A DNA stretch of 64,000 nt from Alistipes sp. Zagget8. GTDB taxonomy: Bacteria > Bacteroidota > Bacteroidia > Bacteroidales > Rikenellaceae. This document shows, one piece after another, positions 34,999 through 44,606 of the stretch. The stretch spans positions 124,001 to 188,000 of the forward strand of contig MSHJ01000010.1 of the NCBI GenBank assembly GCA_001941065.1, in the 5' to 3' direction. The first letter of the stretch is position 1; each line of letters begins with the position of its first letter. Below the pieces are notes generated by a model that made no database searches, had not been told where the DNA came from, and saw nothing but the letters and a program-made list of their open reading frames with translations. The position numbers and the translations under genes are program-made.

Positions 34999-36273
34999 TT
35001 AATTCGCCGGATTCGGAGCTTCGTTTTTGTCTGTGTAGGGATCGTCCACCTGCCATTTATTCGACGGGCTGCCGTCTCCATTCTTACTACCAGGAGAAAG
35101 CGCATCAGGCATCTCCGAAACGGAGGGAACGGTACCCAGCAGTTCGTCCCGGTGGGGATCGATCGTCGAATAGACCTTGATCGTCGCACCACGCTCTTTC
35201 CAGGCCTTGTAGATCGGCGTCCACGCACCGTCGATCGTATGCTCGATCAGGAAATGCGAGTCGATCAGAATCGTGGCGTTATCGGCCACATTGAAGCCCT
35301 GATTGGCGTTGTTCCAGACCATTGCCATCTCCCCGACCTTCGTCGGCGTACTTGCGTAGGTCCCGGACTGGTTGCGGCGGATGTCGAGGTAAGTCACGGC
35401 CGAATTGGGGGCATCGACCCCGCCGCCGGTTTCGAAGTTGCTTATCTCCAGCCACCTGAGCCAGTCGCAGTTATGCACGTCCACATGGGTCAGTTTAGGA
35501 CTGTCGTAGGTCCGGATACGATAGGCATAGGGAGGGCCGACGAATTTTTCGAGGTTGCTCGCCCGTTCGCAGAAAAACTCGATACCCTTGGCTTCCCATT
35601 TCGAAAGGTCGATCTCCTTGATATTGGGCATACCCCATGCCGGAACCAGACCGGTAACGCTCTTGAAAAGTTCGATACCCTCCAGCGACGTAGCACCGCA
35701 ATCGCTGATGTCGAGGGCATATCCCTTGCCGTTACCCGTCATCGTCGCAGCACTATTGACGTCGAGCAGGCCGAGCGGGGAAAACACCACATTCGGGTTC
35801 TTATCGGCGCTGGCCAGCGCACTGCGCAGGGCAACATCGGGAATATAGCCCTCTTCAACGCTCGGAAGCGAGAACGTAATCTCGCCCGAAATCACTTTCC
35901 TTTCCGCGTATCCCGGCCGGTCGAGGTAAACCTTCACCGTCTTGTCGAGATAACCGGCAGCGACATTCACACCAAACGAAATGCGCGAAGCATTGATCGT
36001 CAGCACGTCTTTAGAAACACGCTCATAGACGGTTTCTCCGTCCTTGTCGTAACCGATGTATACGTAATCCTCTTCGGAATCGAATCCCGACCCCGTAATA
36101 TTGATCGCGCCGGAAATACCGGCCGTTATGACGCCTTTCACCTCATTGGTGATCTCCACCGGAATTTCGGGGCCCCCGGGTCCGTCCGGTCCTTCCGGAT
36201 CGTCATCGCCGCAGGCGGCGAACATCGTCCCGGCCAGCAGGAACAGGGCGAAGAATTTAATTGCAGATTTCAT
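34999..36273 (-). CDS. PUL surface lipoprotein with TIG-like and LRR-like regions (copy A)
   Basis: 424 residues. The signal peptide MKSAIKFFALFLLAGTMFAAC ends in a lipobox and is followed by a Gly/Pro/Asp linker (DDDPEGPDGPGG), a common export signal for outer-surface lipoproteins in Bacteroidetes. Residues 45-145 look like a TIG/IPT Ig-fold (GAINITGSGFDSEEDYVYIGY...RISFGV). The rest has short leucine-rich-like repeats (LDISDCGATSLEGIELF, IKEIDLSKWEAK, VTYLDIRRN). It is clearly paralogous to the next upstream gene and lies at the end of the SusCD operon, the usual place for surface glycan-binding proteins. Binding is inferred. Confidence 0.82.
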   Translation of the reverse strand: MKSAIKFFALFLLAGTMFAACGDDDPEGPDGPGGPEIPVEITNEVKGVITAGISGAINITGSGFDSEEDYVYIGYDKDGETVYERVSKDVLTINASRISFGVNVAAGYLDKTVKVYLDRPGYAERKVISGEITFSLPSVEEGYIPDVALRSALASADKNPNVVFSPLGLLDVNSAATMTGNGKGYALDISDCGATSLEGIELFKSVTGLVPAWGMPNIKEIDLSKWEAKGIEFFCERASNLEKFVGPPYAYRIRTYDSPKLTHVDVHNCDWLRWLEISNFETGGGVDAPNSAVTYLDIRRNQSGTYASTPTKVGEMAMVWNNANQGFNVADNATILIDSHFLIEHTIDGAWTPIYKAWKERGATIKVYSTIDPHRDELLGTVPSVSEMPDALSPGSKNGDGSPSNKWQVDDPYTDKNEAPNPAN

Positions 36274-36317
36274 TTCAGGTAATTGTTTGATTGGTTTTAT
36301 TTATCCGTTTGCATGTT

Positions 36318-36364
36318 CAAAACCGGTACGGCACCTCCCGAAAGGAAACCACCGTACCGGTTTG
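36318..36364 (-). terminator. Intercistronic hairpin between the two paralogous lipoproteins
   Basis: CAAACCGGTACGG and CCGTACCGGTTTTG form a 12-13-bp stem with TTTT on the minus strand. It lies in the 100-bp gap inside the operon, so it may reduce expression of the distal gene or protect the upstream mRNA rather than end all transcription. Confidence 0.65.
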
Positions 36365-36373
36365 AAAAAAGAA

Positions 36374-37582
36374 TTACTCAGTCTCCGCAGGAACCCAGCC
36401 GTTGGCACCGTTCAGCGTCAGCGCACCGTTATCGTCCTTATACATCGGAACGGTACCCAGCTTCTTCTCGATATTCTTCGACGAATAAACATCGATCGTG
36501 GCACCGCGCGTCCAGGCATCGTAGACACCCTTAAAGCTGCCCGTCTCACCAGCCTGGCGTTTCTCCGTGATAAATGCGTAATCGACCAGGATATGAACGT
36601 TGTCCGGGAGCTGCATGACGGCACCCGACTCGAAAACCGTATACTGGTTATCGCCGTCGCAATACTCCGCAGGCTCCTTCTCCTTGTCCTTGAAAGTGCC
36701 GGTATGCTCCCGGCGAATGTCGAAGGTCTGGATAGCAGGATCGTTGAAGCACTGCAAATTGTGCATCCACTTGTTGAGGTGCAGATCCACCGTCTTCAAT
36801 TTAGTGCAGTCGTAAATGTCCAAACGGGAGATCATCGGGCCGGCAATCACCTCCTCCAAAGCTCCGGAACGCTCCATCGTGATAAACAGATACTGGTCCG
36901 TCTTGAGTTTCGAGAAATCGGCCTTTACCAGACTGGACGTCTCGTGGGCTATGATGCGGCCGCAATGCGTGAAAAGCTCGATACCTTCGAGCGACGTAGC
37001 ACCGCTCGCATAGAGGTTGATCGTCTCGATCGTGGCGGCTCCGGCAACGTCGAGCAACCCGTAGGAATCGAAGAGCGGGGCGATCGTGGCATTACCCTGC
37101 TGCGGGTGGGTCGACATCAGCGTAGCCCGGAAATAGGGATCGGGGATATAACCCTCCTCAACGGTCGGCATCGTGAAAGTCAGGTCGTTCGTGAGCTCCA
37201 TCTTTACCGTCTCCCGGTCGAGGTACACCTTGAAGGTCTTGTCGAGATAGCTGGCAGTAATGGGAACACCAAACGAAATACGGCTCGACTTGATCGTCAG
37301 CAGATCGGTCGTGATGCGCTCGTATTTGATCGCTCCGCCTTCGTTATAGCCGATATAAACCCAGTCCTGGTCGGGATCGAAGCCCGAACCCATAATCTCA
37401 ATCGCAGCGGCCTTACCGGCTTTCACCGATCCGCTCAGCTTGTTGTCGACAGTTACGCCGTCAATTACATCCGTCGGTTCACCCGGTCCATCCGGTCCAT
37501 CCGGTCCATCATCACCACCGCAGGCAGTGAACATTGCGCCGGCCATCAGGGCCATCGCAAGAAATCTCATCATCTTTTTCAT
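36374..37582 (-). CDS. PUL surface lipoprotein with TIG-like and LRR-like regions (copy B)
   Basis: The start at 37582 gives MKKMMRFLAMALMAGAMFTAC, a clean lipoprotein signal peptide; an in-frame ATG 14 codons upstream would spoil it. 402 residues. It shares the layout of copy A: an acidic/Gly/Pro linker, a TIG-like domain with AIEIMGSGFDPDQDWVYIGY and SSRISFGVPITASYLDKTFKVYLDR, then GATSLEGIELF and LRR-like repeats. The pair presumably arose by tandem duplication. It starts 43 bp after the SusD stop and is a likely SusE/F-position glycan-binding protein. Confidence 0.82.
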   Translation of the reverse strand: MKKMMRFLAMALMAGAMFTACGGDDGPDGPDGPGEPTDVIDGVTVDNKLSGSVKAGKAAAIEIMGSGFDPDQDWVYIGYNEGGAIKYERITTDLLTIKSSRISFGVPITASYLDKTFKVYLDRETVKMELTNDLTFTMPTVEEGYIPDPYFRATLMSTHPQQGNATIAPLFDSYGLLDVAGAATIETINLYASGATSLEGIELFTHCGRIIAHETSSLVKADFSKLKTDQYLFITMERSGALEEVIAGPMISRLDIYDCTKLKTVDLHLNKWMHNLQCFNDPAIQTFDIRREHTGTFKDKEKEPAEYCDGDNQYTVFESGAVMQLPDNVHILVDYAFITEKRQAGETGSFKGVYDAWTRGATIDVYSSKNIEKKLGTVPMYKDDNGALTLNGANGWVPAETE

Positions 37583-37625
37583 AATCATTACTTTTTTGGT
37601 TGAGGTTATTTCAGTTATCATCACG

Positions 37626-39587
37626 TTAGTTCCATCCGTCGTTCTGCCAGTTGTCGCCCGTCAGGCTGAGCATCTTGCGCACCTCGTCCAGGCTGACGGG
37701 ATATTTGAGGAATTTGGAGGTATAGCTCTGGCGGTCGAACGGGAAGCGGGTGTAGGTCTTCTGGCCGTTCGACTCCTCGATGCGCATACCCGTCACCCGT
37801 TTGTCGGTCTTCGACAGATCGCCGTCGGGCGTTGTCCAGCGGCGCACATCGAAGAAACGGTGCTCCTCGAAAGCCAGTTCCACACGGCGCTCGTTGCACA
37901 GTCGCAGCCAGAAAGCATCGCCGTTGTCGGCCACGCCGGGCATTCCGACACGGGCACGCACGGCGTTAACCGCCTCACGGGCACTCATCGGCGTTCCGTA
38001 GGTGTTGAGCTTCTCGACCTTTTCACCGTCGTCCCCTTCCTCTATCTCCAAAACCTCGGTAGCCGGAGCCTGCTGGTCGGCATTGCCGTAGGCCCGGTAA
38101 GCAGCCTCGGCGAAATTGAGGTAGAGTTCGGCCAGACGGAACATCCGGATATAACCGTCCTTGTTGCCGCCGCTGGTGCTCGACTGGGCATTGTTGAACT
38201 TGCGCAGGTAGTAGCCCGTACAGGTATTGCGCCGGCTGGAAGGCGACAGCGACAGACCGCAGTTGCCGCCGACGAAAGTCTCGACCCCGTATTGGCTGTT
38301 TTCGAGTTTCACCGTCACTCCGTCGTAATAGATGGTCGCATAGAAACGCGGATCACGGTTCAGGTACATCTTGTCCGAGCAGTCCACATAGCCGAAATCC
38401 CGGGCTTTCTGCGAAATGTTCGGCGTGCCGTCGGCATTGTAGGGATTCGCCAGGTCGAGCAGCGGCGTGGATTCGGAGCCGTCAGCGTTCAGGACCTCGT
38501 AGGCGTCCACCATCTCCTGCGTGGGGCAGGCCCCGGCCGACACCTGCCCGTCGTCGATCGGCATGCCCGCATACTGCCATACGAGGCTCTGCTTCTGATT
38601 GCCGTAATTGGTCGGCTGGTAGATCGTCTCGGTGTCCCAGCCTCCCGAACCGGGATAGGACGTGAGGAAGAACTTGTCGTAAGGCGTCAGGCCGGTCGCA
38701 GACTCGTCCGGGAAGGCCGTAGCGGCGTCGAAAAGCGCCAGACCGTGACCGGTGCAGAGGTCGAGCGCCTGCTTGGTGATTTCGGCGGCGCGCGCCCAGG
38801 TGTATTTCTCGGTCCCGGCATAGTCGTCGGCCCACAGCGGACTGGCGGCATAGAGCGCGGCCTGCGACTTGATGGTCCAAATGGCGGCACGACTCAGTTC
38901 GGGAAGGCCGATGCTCGACAACCGCTGCCGCCATTGCAGGGCTTCGTCCGCGGCAAGCGCCTTGTCGCACGACTCGATGATGAAATCGACGCACTGCGCA
39001 AAGCTGGCCCGCTTGTCCTTTGAATAGTCGTGGTCCTTGCCGAGCGACTCGCGCAGGACGGGGACGCCGCCCCAGCGTTTGACAAGCTGAAGGTAACAAT
39101 AGGCACGCAGGGCATAGGCCTGGGCGATCATCAGGTCCTGCTGGGCTTTTTCATAGTCGGTTTTGAGGCTGGGATCTTCCAGGTATTTCAGGGCTTCGTT
39201 GCAGCTGAAAATGCAGTTGAACAATCCCGACCAGCGTTCCGAGCCCGAATTTTCGTTGTTCCACCACAGCGGCATGCCCGTAGCGGAAACACCGCCCCGG
39301 TACCAGTCGTAAACCGCCGACGACTGGGTGACCTCCTGCGCTTCGTCGCAGTAGGCCGCCATCATGTAGCCTCCGGCGGTGAATCCTGCCGCAGGTCCCG
39401 TCTCGACGGGGACATAGAACGACGATTTCAGGTGTTCGTAGGCTCGCGCCAGCAGTTCGTAGATGCTGCGCATATCCCCGGCACGGTCGTCGAGCTCGCT
39501 GTCCATCTCCTTCTGGCAGCCGGCGCCCGCAAAGAGCAGCGCCGCCGCGGAAAGAGTCAATAAAAGGATATATTTCATTCTTTTCAT
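37626..39587 (-). CDS. SusD/RagB-family lipoprotein (pair 1)
   Basis: 653 residues with lipoprotein signal (MKRMKYILLLTLSAAALLFAGAGC). SusD features include an N-terminal TPR-like helical region (MIAQAYALRAYCYLQLVKRWGGVPVL) and the C-terminal RagB domain (LAELYLNFAEAAYRAYG, ARVGMPG, LRLCNERRVELAFEEHRFFDVRRW). SusD proteins form the lid of the SusC transporter and bind the glycan. It starts 20 bp after the SusC gene ends. Confidence 0.95.
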   Translation of the reverse strand: MKRMKYILLLTLSAAALLFAGAGCQKEMDSELDDRAGDMRSIYELLARAYEHLKSSFYVPVETGPAAGFTAGGYMMAAYCDEAQEVTQSSAVYDWYRGGVSATGMPLWWNNENSGSERWSGLFNCIFSCNEALKYLEDPSLKTDYEKAQQDLMIAQAYALRAYCYLQLVKRWGGVPVLRESLGKDHDYSKDKRASFAQCVDFIIESCDKALAADEALQWRQRLSSIGLPELSRAAIWTIKSQAALYAASPLWADDYAGTEKYTWARAAEITKQALDLCTGHGLALFDAATAFPDESATGLTPYDKFFLTSYPGSGGWDTETIYQPTNYGNQKQSLVWQYAGMPIDDGQVSAGACPTQEMVDAYEVLNADGSESTPLLDLANPYNADGTPNISQKARDFGYVDCSDKMYLNRDPRFYATIYYDGVTVKLENSQYGVETFVGGNCGLSLSPSSRRNTCTGYYLRKFNNAQSSTSGGNKDGYIRMFRLAELYLNFAEAAYRAYGNADQQAPATEVLEIEEGDDGEKVEKLNTYGTPMSAREAVNAVRARVGMPGVADNGDAFWLRLCNERRVELAFEEHRFFDVRRWTTPDGDLSKTDKRVTGMRIEESNGQKTYTRFPFDRQSYTSKFLKYPVSLDEVRKMLSLTGDNWQNDGWN

Positions 39588-39607
39588 AACGATTCGCTGT
39601 TATCGGA

Positions 39608-42600
39608 TTAAAAATCGAGTTTCACGCCCAGGTTGATCACGCGCATCGGCGGCAGTTTGGTCATACTGCCCGTCTCGGGATCGATCACCTTCGAGTCGAG
39701 GCCCGACGTGGTAAAGAGATTCTGTCCGCTCAGCACGATCTTCAGCCGCTTGATACCCGCATTGCGCATCAGGCGCGCCGGAAGCGTGTAGGAGAGCGAC
39801 GCATTTTTCAGCCGCCAGAACGAACGGTCGACGATGTCGAAATCGCTGCCTTCGGCGCTGGTCGAAGCGCTGTTGTAGCTCAGGGCCGGGTATTTGATCT
39901 CCTGCCCCGCGGCAAAGCGCTCGGGAGTCCACGACGCCTTATGCAGGTCGTTGTAAACACCGCTGGCGTCGCGTTCCGTCAGATAGGCGACCGAACCGTA
40001 GTAGCCCGTCACACCCTGGAACATCAGGTCCAGCTCCAGCCCTTTCCAGCTGAAACCCGCGCGGATGGTCGTGAACCCGGTCGGGAGGGTACCATTGCCG
40101 ATGGGCGACAGGTCCTTCTCATTGATCTCACCATCACCGTTCACATCCTTATAAATAAGATCGCCCTTGCGCGGTATTCCGATCCCGGAATACATCTTCG
40201 TATATTTCGCCAGCTCCTCGTCGGTCGAAATGTAGCCGCTGCCGTTACTGCGGTCGACCAGATAGCCGAACTGCTGGCCCAGCGGGTAGCCGTCCACCCG
40301 GTGGGAATAGGCATAGCCCTTGTATCCGCTGCCGTCGCCGGGATAAGGCATCTCGCCCGTATAAATCACCTCGTTCTTCGCATGGGTGTAGTTCACGCCG
40401 GCATGGATGCCCCACCCCCGGCCGAGGTCCGTCGCATAGGAGATACCCAGCTCGACGCCGCGGTTCTTCATCTTGCCCTCGTTTACCTTCTGGTAGTTGG
40501 CGACATAGATACCCTGATAGGCCGGAATCCGAGCGCCGCTCTCGATAAGCATGTTGTCGGTGCGGCGGCTGAAATAGTCGAACGTCAGGTTCAGCTTGTT
40601 CCAAAGCCCCAGGTCGAGGCCGTAATTCTGGGTCTTGTGTATCTCGGGTTCGAGGTCGGGATTGCCCAGCAGACGGACGTCGCCGTTTTTCTTGATGTAG
40701 TCCTTATACATATAGCGGTAGTAGCCCACCTCGAAATCGTCGAGGGCCACCTCGCCGTAGGAGGCACGCACCTTCAGCAGGCTCAGCCACTTCACATCGC
40801 GCAGGAACGCCTCGTTCGAAGCGACCCAGGCCGCCGAGAAGGACGGAACGAACGTGTAACGGTTGCCGCGGGAGAAGACGTCGGAAGCCGTCAGTCCGAA
40901 CGTCGCGCCGACCACATAGCGGTCGTCGTAGGCATACGAGAGATTCAGCCCCGTATTGTGGTCGTCGTGCGGAAATCCCACGGCCGGATAATCGGCATTC
41001 ACGTCGTCCAGCTGCTCATTGGTGTAATACGTGTAAAGATGGGCCTCCGCAGCGTGCTTGCCGAACGAATGCTTGTAGTCCAGCTGGGCAATGTAGCTGA
41101 TGGCATACTGGAACATACCGTCAGCACCGCCTGCAAGGTTGGTGTTCAGGTTGGAACCCAGCTGCATGAAATCCCCCTTCGTATAGTCGTAATAGTAGCG
41201 GCTGAAATCCTGCGTCATGTAGTTGTAGCGGTCGTTGCTCGACTGGAAAGCCAGTTTGCCCGTGACGCTCAGTCCGCGCGTGACGAAGTCGAGATCGACC
41301 GTAACACCGGCATACGTCGAGGCGTACATACTCGTATACTTGGTGTAACCCGAACGGTTCAGGATACCATAGGTCGGCAGGGAGAGAGTCTCCATCGTCG
41401 TTACGCGGCCGTCCTCGGTCGTGGGCCCTATCATCGTCGGAGGCTGCCGGAAGATCGTTTCATAAATGTCGGAATTGGTATAACTCCGGCTGGCCAGATC
41501 GGTATTCTTTCCGGCCAGACGATCATTGCGCACATTGCCCGATACCCCGGCGAAAGCGCGGACGTGCTTGGAGATGTCCACGTCGATCTTCGCACGGAAA
41601 TTCACCCAGAAACGGCGCGGCGCGGCCACGTATTCGTCAGTCTCCTGCTTCAGGAGCGAGGTCTGGTTCATAAAGTTGATGTTCGACCAGACGCGCGTGC
41701 GCTGGCTGCCGCCGCTGAGGCTGACGCCCAACCGCTCCATCGTGCCGAAACTGCGCACGAAATCGTTATAATAGTCGTTGTTGGGATAGAGGGGATCGCT
41801 GCCCGATTTGATCCGGGCCATCTGGTCGGCGGAGAAGGGAGCCGAACCCACCGAACCGTCATTCTCCCATGCCTGGTTGCGCAGCGAAGCGTACTCGTAG
41901 GAGGAGGTCTTCTCGGGTTTGCGGGCGATCTGCTGCAGGGAAAAATCAGCCGTGACCCGCACGTCGAAGGCCCCGGGGAGTCCCGACTTGGTGTTGATTA
42001 CGACCACGCCATTGGCGCCTTTCAGACCGTAGATGGCCGTGGCGGCGGCGTCTTTCAGGAGTACGATGTTGTCAATCTCGGCGGCCGTCAGGTATTCGAC
42101 GTTGTAATCCTGCATGACGATACCGTCCACGACGAACAGCGGCTGCGTACCCTGGGTCGAGGAGATACCGCGAACATATTTATACACGCCGGCATTGCCC
42201 GGGTCCGAGGAGTATTCGAGCGTTCCCAGACCCAGAATCTGACCTTCGAGCAGCTGACTGAAGCTCGCATTGGGCACGTCTTCGAGCTGCTTGCCCTGGA
42301 TGGCCGAGACCGCCTCGCTGAGCGTCCCGCGGCGGCGGATAACGCCGTAACCATAATTCAGCAGGTCGTCCTTATACGATTCGTCCGCACGCATCGTCAC
42401 TTTCATATCGGGCGACACGGGCAACGAAACATTGCCGTAACCCACCGTGCGGAAACAGAGGTTCGGAGCATCCGTCCGCAGTTCGAAACGGCCGTACAGG
42501 TCGGTCGTGCCGAGCGTTTTTCCGGCGGGATCGGTAATCACCACCTGGTAAAGCGGCTCGCCGGCGGCATCCGTGACGGCCCCTTTGGCGCTCGGAACCC

Positions 42601-42700
42601 CGGCGTCGGGAGTCTGGACCTCCTGCGCCGTCAGAACGCCGCACGGAAAAGCAACGAGGGCCGCGAGCAATAGTACTGTATGTTTGATATGCATTCTCAT
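39608..42700 (-). CDS. SusC/RagA-family TonB-dependent transporter (pair 1)
   Basis: 1030 residues with a signal peptide (cleavage near LTAQE). A short carboxypeptidase-regulatory-like domain (GAVTDAAGEPLYQVVI...) is followed by the TonB plug (LEDVPNASFSQLLEGQILGL, GISSTQGTQPLFVVDGIV, IVLLKDAAATAIYGLKGANGVVVINTK) and a beta-barrel ending in Phe (RVINLGVKLDF). It imports oligosaccharides across the outer membrane with its SusD partner. ATG codons at 42700 and 42694 are both possible starts. Confidence 0.95.
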   Translation of the reverse strand: MRMHIKHTVLLLAALVAFPCGVLTAQEVQTPDAGVPSAKGAVTDAAGEPLYQVVITDPAGKTLGTTDLYGRFELRTDAPNLCFRTVGYGNVSLPVSPDMKVTMRADESYKDDLLNYGYGVIRRRGTLSEAVSAIQGKQLEDVPNASFSQLLEGQILGLGTLEYSSDPGNAGVYKYVRGISSTQGTQPLFVVDGIVMQDYNVEYLTAAEIDNIVLLKDAAATAIYGLKGANGVVVINTKSGLPGAFDVRVTADFSLQQIARKPEKTSSYEYASLRNQAWENDGSVGSAPFSADQMARIKSGSDPLYPNNDYYNDFVRSFGTMERLGVSLSGGSQRTRVWSNINFMNQTSLLKQETDEYVAAPRRFWVNFRAKIDVDISKHVRAFAGVSGNVRNDRLAGKNTDLASRSYTNSDIYETIFRQPPTMIGPTTEDGRVTTMETLSLPTYGILNRSGYTKYTSMYASTYAGVTVDLDFVTRGLSVTGKLAFQSSNDRYNYMTQDFSRYYYDYTKGDFMQLGSNLNTNLAGGADGMFQYAISYIAQLDYKHSFGKHAAEAHLYTYYTNEQLDDVNADYPAVGFPHDDHNTGLNLSYAYDDRYVVGATFGLTASDVFSRGNRYTFVPSFSAAWVASNEAFLRDVKWLSLLKVRASYGEVALDDFEVGYYRYMYKDYIKKNGDVRLLGNPDLEPEIHKTQNYGLDLGLWNKLNLTFDYFSRRTDNMLIESGARIPAYQGIYVANYQKVNEGKMKNRGVELGISYATDLGRGWGIHAGVNYTHAKNEVIYTGEMPYPGDGSGYKGYAYSHRVDGYPLGQQFGYLVDRSNGSGYISTDEELAKYTKMYSGIGIPRKGDLIYKDVNGDGEINEKDLSPIGNGTLPTGFTTIRAGFSWKGLELDLMFQGVTGYYGSVAYLTERDASGVYNDLHKASWTPERFAAGQEIKYPALSYNSASTSAEGSDFDIVDRSFWRLKNASLSYTLPARLMRNAGIKRLKIVLSGQNLFTTSGLDSKVIDPETGSMTKLPPMRVINLGVKLDF

Positions 42701-42719
42701 AATCGTTTCCTGTTAAAAA

Positions 42720-44585
42720 TTACCACCCGGAATTCTGCCAGCGCTTGTTCGTCAGCGAAAAGAGGCTGTTCGCCTCGGTCTCGGGAATCGGGAGCAGCAC
42801 ATCACGCGGCTGCGTGCTGGCGTTCCGCAGGGTATTCGTCCGGCGCTCGTAGGTGTAAGTGCCGTCGGAATTCTTCGTGATCCACATGGCAGTCAGATTC
42901 TCGCAAGGAATCTTGAAATACTGCTGGTAGAGCTGCGAGCCGGAGAAAGCCTCGGCCCAGCGGCGGACGTCGAAATAGCGGCACTCCTCGTAACAGAGTT
43001 CCACCATGCGTTCGTGCCTCACCCGCAGGATCATCTCCGCCTGCGACAGGTTGTCCGGCAGGGCCGGCATGCCCACGCGGCTGCGGATGGCGTCCACCTG
43101 CGCTTTGGCGACACCCAGTTCCCCAGCTTCGGCAGCGGCCTCGGCCAGATTGAGTTTGATCTCCGCCAGCCGGAAGAATTTCCAGGGCGCCGCATCGACC
43201 TTGTTGTCGGTCGCGTCGACATCGGGCGCAATGTATTTCCGGTAATAGTAGCCGGTGCGCGTAAAGCGGTTCTCGCTGGTGTCGTCGCTGACCCCGTTCT
43301 CACCGCCGACAAAGGTCTCCACGGTGCGCAGTTCCCCGCCCCACAGCACCTGATCGCCGTTGCGGATGATGCAGGCCTCCATGCGCGGATCGCGGGGCGC
43401 CGCATAGGGATCGTCGGGATTGTAACCCAGGTCCAGTGCTTTCTGATTGTAGTTGGGGACCTTGGTGGCCGTATAGGGGCTGGAAAGGTTCAGCAGCGGT
43501 TCAGCCACGGTTCCGTCGGCATTGAGCACCTCATAAGCGTCGACCATCTCCTGAGTCGGCACGACGCCGGCACGGGTCGAATTGTTGGGCCAGTTCAGGG
43601 CGCCGATATAGTTGTGATCGATGTAATTCTGCCGGCTGGTGGCCTGATAGATCGTCTCCCGGTCATCGGCCGACGTCAGCGAAATAGACGTGAATAACTC
43701 CTTGTAGGCAGCCGCCTTACCGGTATAGAGCCGGGGATTGGAAACGGCCGTTTTGAGCGAATAACCGTTGGATTCGAGCGCTTCCACGGCCTGCTGGTTC
43801 ACCTGGAAAGCCGTTCTCCAATGCGACGCCTTCTGGTCGGCGGAATAATCCTCGCTGTGCACCGGGCTGGCGGCGAACAGGTAAGCCTTCGACTTGATGC
43901 ACCACGCCAACGCCTTGGTCATGCGCTTGGCATCGGAAGAGTTATCGATACGCCACGGCAACTCGTTCGTGTTGATGGCTGCCGTGCACTCGCCGTCGAT
44001 CAGCTCGGCAAGTTCCCAGACGGAACGCTTCTTCAGCGTCGAATAGTCGTAATTGTCGGGATAGCCGTCCGGTTCGTAAGCGAAAGTCCCGAACCATTTG
44101 AGCATCTCCAGCATGTAGTAGGCGCGCAGTACGTGTGCTTCGGCACGCCAGCGGGCGCGCTCGCTTTCGGAATTGACTCCCGCTTTGTCGATGTACTGCA
44201 GGAACGTCGTGCAATACCGCAGCTGCAGCATGTAAACGCTGTAATAATCCTCCGCGGGGGCATCGGTCTTGTAGTCGCGTATCGGATGCGAGGAGGCCGT
44301 GCCGCCGCTGGTATACATCTTGGCGGGAATGGCGTCGTTGATTGTTCCCGAGACCAGATAGCCCTCGTCCGACAACGCCGTCGGGGCGTTGCAGACCCAA
44401 TAATAGGAGGTACCCTTCGTCGGAAGTTTGCTGTAACAGGTATTCAGATAGGCGGCTGTCTTGTCGTGGTCGGCAAAGATCTGGTCGAGCGTCTCGCGTC
44501 CATCCGGCGTAGTGTCGAGGAGCGAGCAGCCCTGACCCGCGAAAGCCGCCAGCAGCACAGCACCGATATATCGTATGATTTTCAT
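42720..44585 (-). CDS. SusD/RagB-family lipoprotein (pair 2)
   Basis: 621 residues, signal peptide with Cys20 in GQGCSLL. SusD hallmarks: ARWRAEAHVLRAYYMLEMLKWFG, VRHERMVELCYEECRYFDVRRW and the C-terminal LFSLTNKRWQNSGW. It differs clearly from the pair-1 SusD, so the two pairs are not a recent duplication. It follows its SusC by 21 bp. Confidence 0.95.
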   Translation of the reverse strand: MKIIRYIGAVLLAAFAGQGCSLLDTTPDGRETLDQIFADHDKTAAYLNTCYSKLPTKGTSYYWVCNAPTALSDEGYLVSGTINDAIPAKMYTSGGTASSHPIRDYKTDAPAEDYYSVYMLQLRYCTTFLQYIDKAGVNSESERARWRAEAHVLRAYYMLEMLKWFGTFAYEPDGYPDNYDYSTLKKRSVWELAELIDGECTAAINTNELPWRIDNSSDAKRMTKALAWCIKSKAYLFAASPVHSEDYSADQKASHWRTAFQVNQQAVEALESNGYSLKTAVSNPRLYTGKAAAYKELFTSISLTSADDRETIYQATSRQNYIDHNYIGALNWPNNSTRAGVVPTQEMVDAYEVLNADGTVAEPLLNLSSPYTATKVPNYNQKALDLGYNPDDPYAAPRDPRMEACIIRNGDQVLWGGELRTVETFVGGENGVSDDTSENRFTRTGYYYRKYIAPDVDATDNKVDAAPWKFFRLAEIKLNLAEAAAEAGELGVAKAQVDAIRSRVGMPALPDNLSQAEMILRVRHERMVELCYEECRYFDVRRWAEAFSGSQLYQQYFKIPCENLTAMWITKNSDGTYTYERRTNTLRNASTQPRDVLLPIPETEANSLFSLTNKRWQNSGW

Positions 44586-44606
44586 AATCGCTGAAATTTT
44601 GAGGTT

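Noticed and set aside
39941..42673. 910-residue plus-strand ORF opposite SusC
   Set aside because: The SusC reading is unambiguous and the antisense product has no family features.
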